The notes under the pieces were generated by a model, which was not told where the DNA came from, did no database searches, and saw only the letters and a list, made by a program, of their open reading frames with translations. DNA of 64,000 nucleotides, from contig OW804095.1 in NCBI GenBank assembly GCA_942159475.1, positions 67,918,773 to 67,982,772 on the forward strand, given 5' to 3'. Made by a program: the position numbers and the translations under genes. Shown here piece after piece: positions 60,324 through 64,000 of the stretch (positions are counted from its first letter, which is position 1; each line of letters starts with the position of its first letter). The stretch is from Sthenelais limicola. Lineage: Eukaryota > Annelida > Polychaeta > Phyllodocida > Sigalionidae.

Positions 60324-61424
60324 TTAAAGAGACGCAGCAATGATATATATCAGAATAACAATAGGGTTCCTCTTAGCACAATCATTAATATTAAATGTGA
60401 AAGAACTCCTACTGGAGGATATAACAATCAGAATCGAATATTTATTGCGCAAAACTGACTCCTTTTGAAAAAATAATATGCCCTTTGTCACTCTCTGTCA
60501 GAGGATTTTGGAAAATGGTTAAAGTCTGAAAAGAGAAGACAGATAGTCGCCCTTTACTAATTACCCTATCATTGCATCAGCACCCCTAATGGAGGGGGAT
60601 CTCCCCTAATGGATGTGGACCGGGGAGGGAATCTCTCGCCAATGTCACCGGTGAAGCACATCATATCACCCGTGTCAAATAAAGACATCCCACTTATCAA
60701 GCCGGCCTTAATGCACTTCTAAACATTACATTAATGCATTAGTGAAAGGGGGTGGCTGGGTGGTAAGGCCAGGTGAGGAAGAGTAGGAGGACAAGGAGGA
60801 TGGTCCGCTTCACTAAATTGGTTGCTTTTGTCCAAACGAATTTTCATGAGAAGCTCAAGGAGATGGAGATGAAGTGTTGGTGAAACAATGAGTGGAAACT
60901 TATGGGAAAGTTAGTTGTTGGTTAGGCTTAGAGGAGCTGTGGAGGAGCGACAGTCCGCAGGCTCTGGCTGTCATTGGCAAATCCCACATATTGATAATGT
61001 CAGATTAAGATCCCTCCATGCGCCCCGCCACAAGATATGACAGACGCTCTAAGGTCTCCTAAAATGCTAGGTAAAGGTGCCCAGAGACAGGTCTCCCTCT
61101 GCCAGGGTAAGGGTAAGAGATTAGGGTGTGGATGGGCAGACTTATGCGCTGAAATATGTCCTTCAGTGCTATTAGATAATATGGGAGACAAGTTCATAAC
61201 ACCTACTCACTTCCTCGCTCAGGGATGTTTCAATATACAATATATACACCAACTAATTACCTTTTATTAAAGATATCTATTTTGAAGGTAAAATACTAGT
61301 CAAGAAATGGCATGATCTTGTCAGCATTATATATATGAGCTAAAAATAATGCGATGATGAAAAGAATAAAAAGTGTTATCCACTATGCCGAGACCTATGA
61401 GTTCATGTTTAGGCAAGAACTGAA
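60324..61424. other. Anonymous non-coding DNA
   Basis: A local direct repeat CTCCCCTAATGGA lies at about 60587 and 60602. The 77-codon frame 61037-61270 (+) is unrecognised. Purine-rich plus strand at 60740-60800. Confidence 0.45.
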
Positions 61425-61660
61425 CTTAAAGCTAAGCAGCATTCTCAGCTAGTTTCCTTAAAAAGATTCCGTCGTGAAATTGACCATTTTGTCACCAGGA
61501 TAGAGTATTAAAGGATTTGAGCCTGTTCTTCTTGGTGTAACATTTCACGATCTCCCAAATTATACATTTCAGTGATCCACATAAGTCTGACGCTCTATCT
61601 TCTAATACTTTGGAAATCCGCAACGAGATTGAATGTTAGGATATTACTGGCTAGATATAT
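61425..61660 (+). repeat. Dispersed repeat, subtype B, copy 3 (diverged)
   Basis: A head-like CTTAAAGCTAAGCAGCATTC and CTCAGCTAGTTTCCTTA are followed by AGGATTTGAGCCTGTTCTTC, TTTCAGTGATCCACATAAGT, CTCTATCTTCTAATACTTTG and GATTGAATGTTAGGATATTA. These blocks align by order with 17250-17420. The most diverged of the copies. Confidence 0.5.
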
Positions 61661-61743
61661 ATCTTGAGGGGGTGAACAAATTGTACTGTTGTTCTTATTT
61701 GCTCCAAATGACCACTGTAGATCAGCAAAATATCAAAATCATA

Positions 61744-61980
61744 TGGGTCAGATTTTCAGAAAATGTACAATTGGCAGCTGTACACTTTTAGTACATTCTG
61801 CTAAATTCCACTGCGATTTGGTCAATACTAGGTAAATTCGAGTGTATTCGGCATTGCATTGATTCAAGCAATCTGTCTGGTTAGTTTGAACTGTATTTTG
61901 AACTATATTTTGGTCTGAAATGTGGGTTATTTGATAGGATTGGTGAAGTTGAATGGTACATTTTCTGAAAATCTTACCCA
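61744..61980. mobile_element. MITE with TA target duplication (237 bp)
   Basis: The left end starts TGGGTCAGATTTTCAGAAAA; the right end is the complement of TGGGTAAGATTTTCAGAAAA. The inverted repeats continue to TGTACMATT, about 28 bp with two differences. TA flanks both ends (61742-61743, 61981-61982), as produced by Tc1/mariner transposases. The interior is AT-rich; the 85-codon minus frame over it is a shadow. Confidence 0.85.
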
Positions 61981-62022
61981 TATAAACATTAGAGAAAAAA
62001 AACATGATTTATATTTTAATAT

Positions 62023-62034
62023 CCCCCCCCCCCC
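62023..62034. repeat. C12 homopolymer
   Basis: Twelve consecutive C bases directly beside the SINE-like sequence on the minus strand. Sequencing or assembly slippage is possible here. Confidence 0.9.
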
Positions 62035-62039
62035 GGACT

Positions 62040-62140
62040 AGTAACTGGGGTGAGAAGTTGTAGCTGCTCCTGGGTTCAAACCCACAACATGTTCATGCTA
62101 CCGGGCCAAATCAACGCTTTAGACCACACAGCCACCCCAC
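62040..62140 (-). mobile_element. tRNA-like SINE head, minus strand
   Basis: On the minus strand, A-box-like TGGCTGTGTGGTCTAAAGCG (complement of 62115-62134) is followed 51 bp on by a perfect B-box palindrome GGGTTTGAACCC (complement of 62072-62083). The GGGGTG upstream and CACCCC downstream could be remnants of an acceptor stem, but the distance after the B box is too long for a tRNA. A tRNA-derived SINE head fits; a functional tRNA gene does not. Confidence 0.5.
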
Positions 62141-63284
62141 ACCCTCTGTATAACAAGTATTCAGTGGGGGCTTCTATTCTATTATATATAATATACATAT
62201 ATAAATCAGTAAACGACGACTGGTGTCAGTATAATTTTATAAATTTCCGTTTCCAGACAGATTTCAGTTGCATGTAAAGGATGGTCAAGTCGCAGTTATT
62301 GTCAGATACTGTCAATCAAATCAATTTAATTTTCTTTTTATTATTGAAAATTTGGAATAATGAAAATGAGTAACTTTCTGCCAATTACCACTCATCAATT
62401 CAGAGCTGCCAAGTTGGTCCAGGTTGAAAACGGCTAGAAATCTCTTACCCACTTCTTCTCACTTTCTCTCTCTCCCTCCTCCCCTCTCTCCCTCTCTTTC
62501 TCCCTACATTTTTGGTGACAGAAATGGTTTAAGCTAGTAGGGTACAAGGGACGGGGCTGTTTACACAATCATGCATGTGTTACGTAACACAGTCACCTCA
62601 CTACCGAACTCAGAGATGCATGACTGGGAAGTAAGGTAGGTGGCCTATGAGGCGAGTGGGTCAGTGATGCTTGGTCAGATAATCAGTGACTTAATCTTAA
62701 TATGCAAACACCCCTTATCTTAACACTGCAATGAGTGAAAAGATTTCATCATAACAACTCCACTCACTTCACGTGATTTCCAAGATATCTCACGCAAACT
62801 ACTGTGAAATCAGATGGTGCCAGAAAAGACCCAAATCAATGATTGACGTACATATCCATGAATCATAATTATGATTCAGCTTTCTGAGTTATAATCCAGA
62901 ATTTACTGGAATTCGGACATATGTCTAAAAATGTATTAAAAACTCAAGTTAATTTAAGAAAACTAAGAATAATTAATCACATTCAATATATAGGCCTACA
63001 GGATAACTAATGAGTTGGTTGAAGGATTGTGAATATTGCACGAGTTGCGCAGCCAACGAGTTAGTTATCTGATTTATTATATATGCTTTATATAAGGTTA
63101 AACAATGTATATTTTGTATAGAAATATTATCAAATTACAGCCTTATATGATGCTTGATCATGTATTTTTGTGCGTAGGCCTATCTCTATGCATCACGCTG
63201 ATCTATCGGGCAGAGCTCACGGCCTCGGCAAACCCAGTTGAGAAAAATAGCTCCGAATCAATTTCCGAATCAATTTTAAACACT
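62141..63284. other. Anonymous DNA with tracts and small palindromes
   Basis: A CT-rich tract lies at about 62446-62506. GTGTTACGTAACAC (62577-62590) is a perfect 14-bp palindrome containing the PAR-bZIP/NFIL3-type site TTACGTAA. TGAATCATAATTATGATTCA (62859-62878) is a perfect 20-bp palindrome. TAGGCCTA occurs at 62991 and 63175. No open frame is recognised. Confidence 0.55.
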
Positions 63285-63690
63285 TAGGCCTACACAGCTT
63301 TAGATTCTTGAAAAATAAAATTATACCTTGATAAAGATGAAAGGGTTTTAGTTTATTAATTCATTTGATTGATATATTAGGCCTACACCTCCACCTTCGT
63401 TGAAAGTTACGACGATCTGATGATCAGATCATGTTGTTGTCAGTTGGCCACTGCAGGAAAATTGCTCACGTTTTCGAATCAAATTACAATCTTTTCACAG
63501 CTTTAAATTGTTTTAAACCCACAGAAATGCTTTAACAAAGGATATAATTAAATAAAGATGAAAGTATTTTAGTTTATTTCCTTTTTTTTAATCTAATTTC
63601 ACCGTTCTACCTCCCGTTCTGTCTGCGTTGACAACTGATCAGTCCAATGGCGTGATTCCCCTCAGGTGGGCCTACACGCTGTCATAGGCG
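63285..63690 (+). repeat. Diverged tandem duplication (about 220-bp unit)
   Basis: CACAGCTTTAGATTCTTGAAA (63293) returns as CACAGCTTTAAATTGTTTTAAA (63498). ATAAAGATGAAAGGGTTTTAG (63331) returns as ATAAAGATGAAAGTATTTTA (about 63552). A looser block TACACCTCCACC...GTTGA/TACCTCCCGTTC...GTTGA (63383, 63607) follows in both units. Spacing is about 205-225 bp. Non-coding. Confidence 0.6.
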
Positions 63691-63694
63691 ACTT

Positions 63695-63764
63695 CAGAGC
63701 GTGGAGTTGTATACGGTACAACTCAGAGCGTGGAGTTGTATACGCACACAACGTATACAACTCT
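63695..63764. repeat. Direct and inverted copies of GAGTTGTATACG
   Basis: CAGAGCGTGGAGTTGTATAC occurs at 63695 and 63724 in direct orientation (29-bp period), followed by the inverse CGTATACAACTC at 63752-63763, able to pair with either copy. A related string ACGTTGT..CAGAGCAATGCGTATA occurs near 40773. Confidence 0.8.
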
Positions 63765-64000
63765 ACAATACGTTGTTTCAACAGCAACGCGTATATAATA
63801 AAATATATATATATAATGTGAATTCAAATTTAGATTTGGAATATTGTGTGTAATCAACTATTATTGTTCAATGTTTTTCTCATCCACTCAATTTATGAAT
63901 TATCCCAAAGGGTCCAATTGATTTAATGTAGAGACACAGAATGTGACAAAGACCCAAAGAAATTGACTGGAGAAACTAAATTAAGTTCAAACCGCAATTT
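63765..64000. other. Anonymous non-coding DNA, right edge
   Basis: AT-rich, with a (TA)n run at about 63802-63815. No open frame or element continues visibly across the edge. Confidence 0.5.

Overview
Eukaryotic (animal) DNA with no gene that I can assign. The sequence is AT-rich (roughly 36-39% GC by eye, not computed). It has no operon-like packing, no bacterial gene density and no ribosome-binding-site pattern. The longest open frame is 197 codons and lies in a pyrimidine-rich strand that is open in more than one frame. What can be recognised is relics of metazoan mobile elements: an L1/Tx1-type LINE, a second non-LTR reverse transcriptase tail, a tyrosine recombinase (DIRS/Ngaro/Crypton type), tRNA-like SINE heads, LINE 3' ends with short tandem tails, and several non-coding inverted-repeat DNA elements. 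This mix, together with a surplus of the octamer TAGGCCTA, would fit a marine invertebrate deuterostome such as an echinoderm. That assignment is inference and cannot be proved from the window.

Layout. 1-5 kb: anonymous DNA with a TCTCGCGAGA promoter-type motif (323), a 209-bp TTAA-flanked MITE (1972-2180) and one copy of a dispersed repeat (3983-4150). 5.4-5.6 kb: a short CpG-richer block with octamer, NRF1-like and CTCF-like motifs. 8.15-8.66 kb: tyrosine recombinase relic in two direct copies. 11.3-17.4 kb: dispersed repeat copies, an L1/Tx1 ORF2 tail (12361-12742), a 434-bp fold-back element (13516-13949) with direct repeats on either side, and a 136-bp inverted-repeat element. 20.5-20.75 kb: the strongest promoter-like motif cluster (X-box, CACGTGAC, full CRE). 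23.1-24.2 kb: a 1050-bp CACTA-like non-autonomous element packed with palindromic sub-terminal repeats. 25-26 kb: tRNA-like SINE head, then an RT relic. 26.6-27.7 kb: GC-richer unresolved block. 28-43 kb: mostly anonymous, with a LINE 3' tail at 34.9 kb. 43-49 kb: minisatellite, two MITEs, a 352-bp element carrying the dispersed-repeat head at its ends, and perfect or near-perfect palindromes. 51-55 kb: (TA)n, a pyrimidine-rich open frame, a CpG-richer block and a G-run polypurine tract. 58-64 kb: E-box/CCAAT cluster, a 237-bp TA-flanked MITE, a SINE on the minus strand, a tandem duplication and a cluster of TAGGCCTA.

Interpretation. This is most simply intergenic or large-intron DNA built from old transposon debris, with a few GC-richer islands that are the best places to look for promoters or enhancers. 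No functional multi-gene system was found. The most distinctive objects are the CACTA-like element at 23114-24163, the ATGTCGC-array element at 46995-47420 and the duplicated recombinase relic at 8156-8664. Exons shorter than about 150 bp, or without a recognisable domain, could have been missed.
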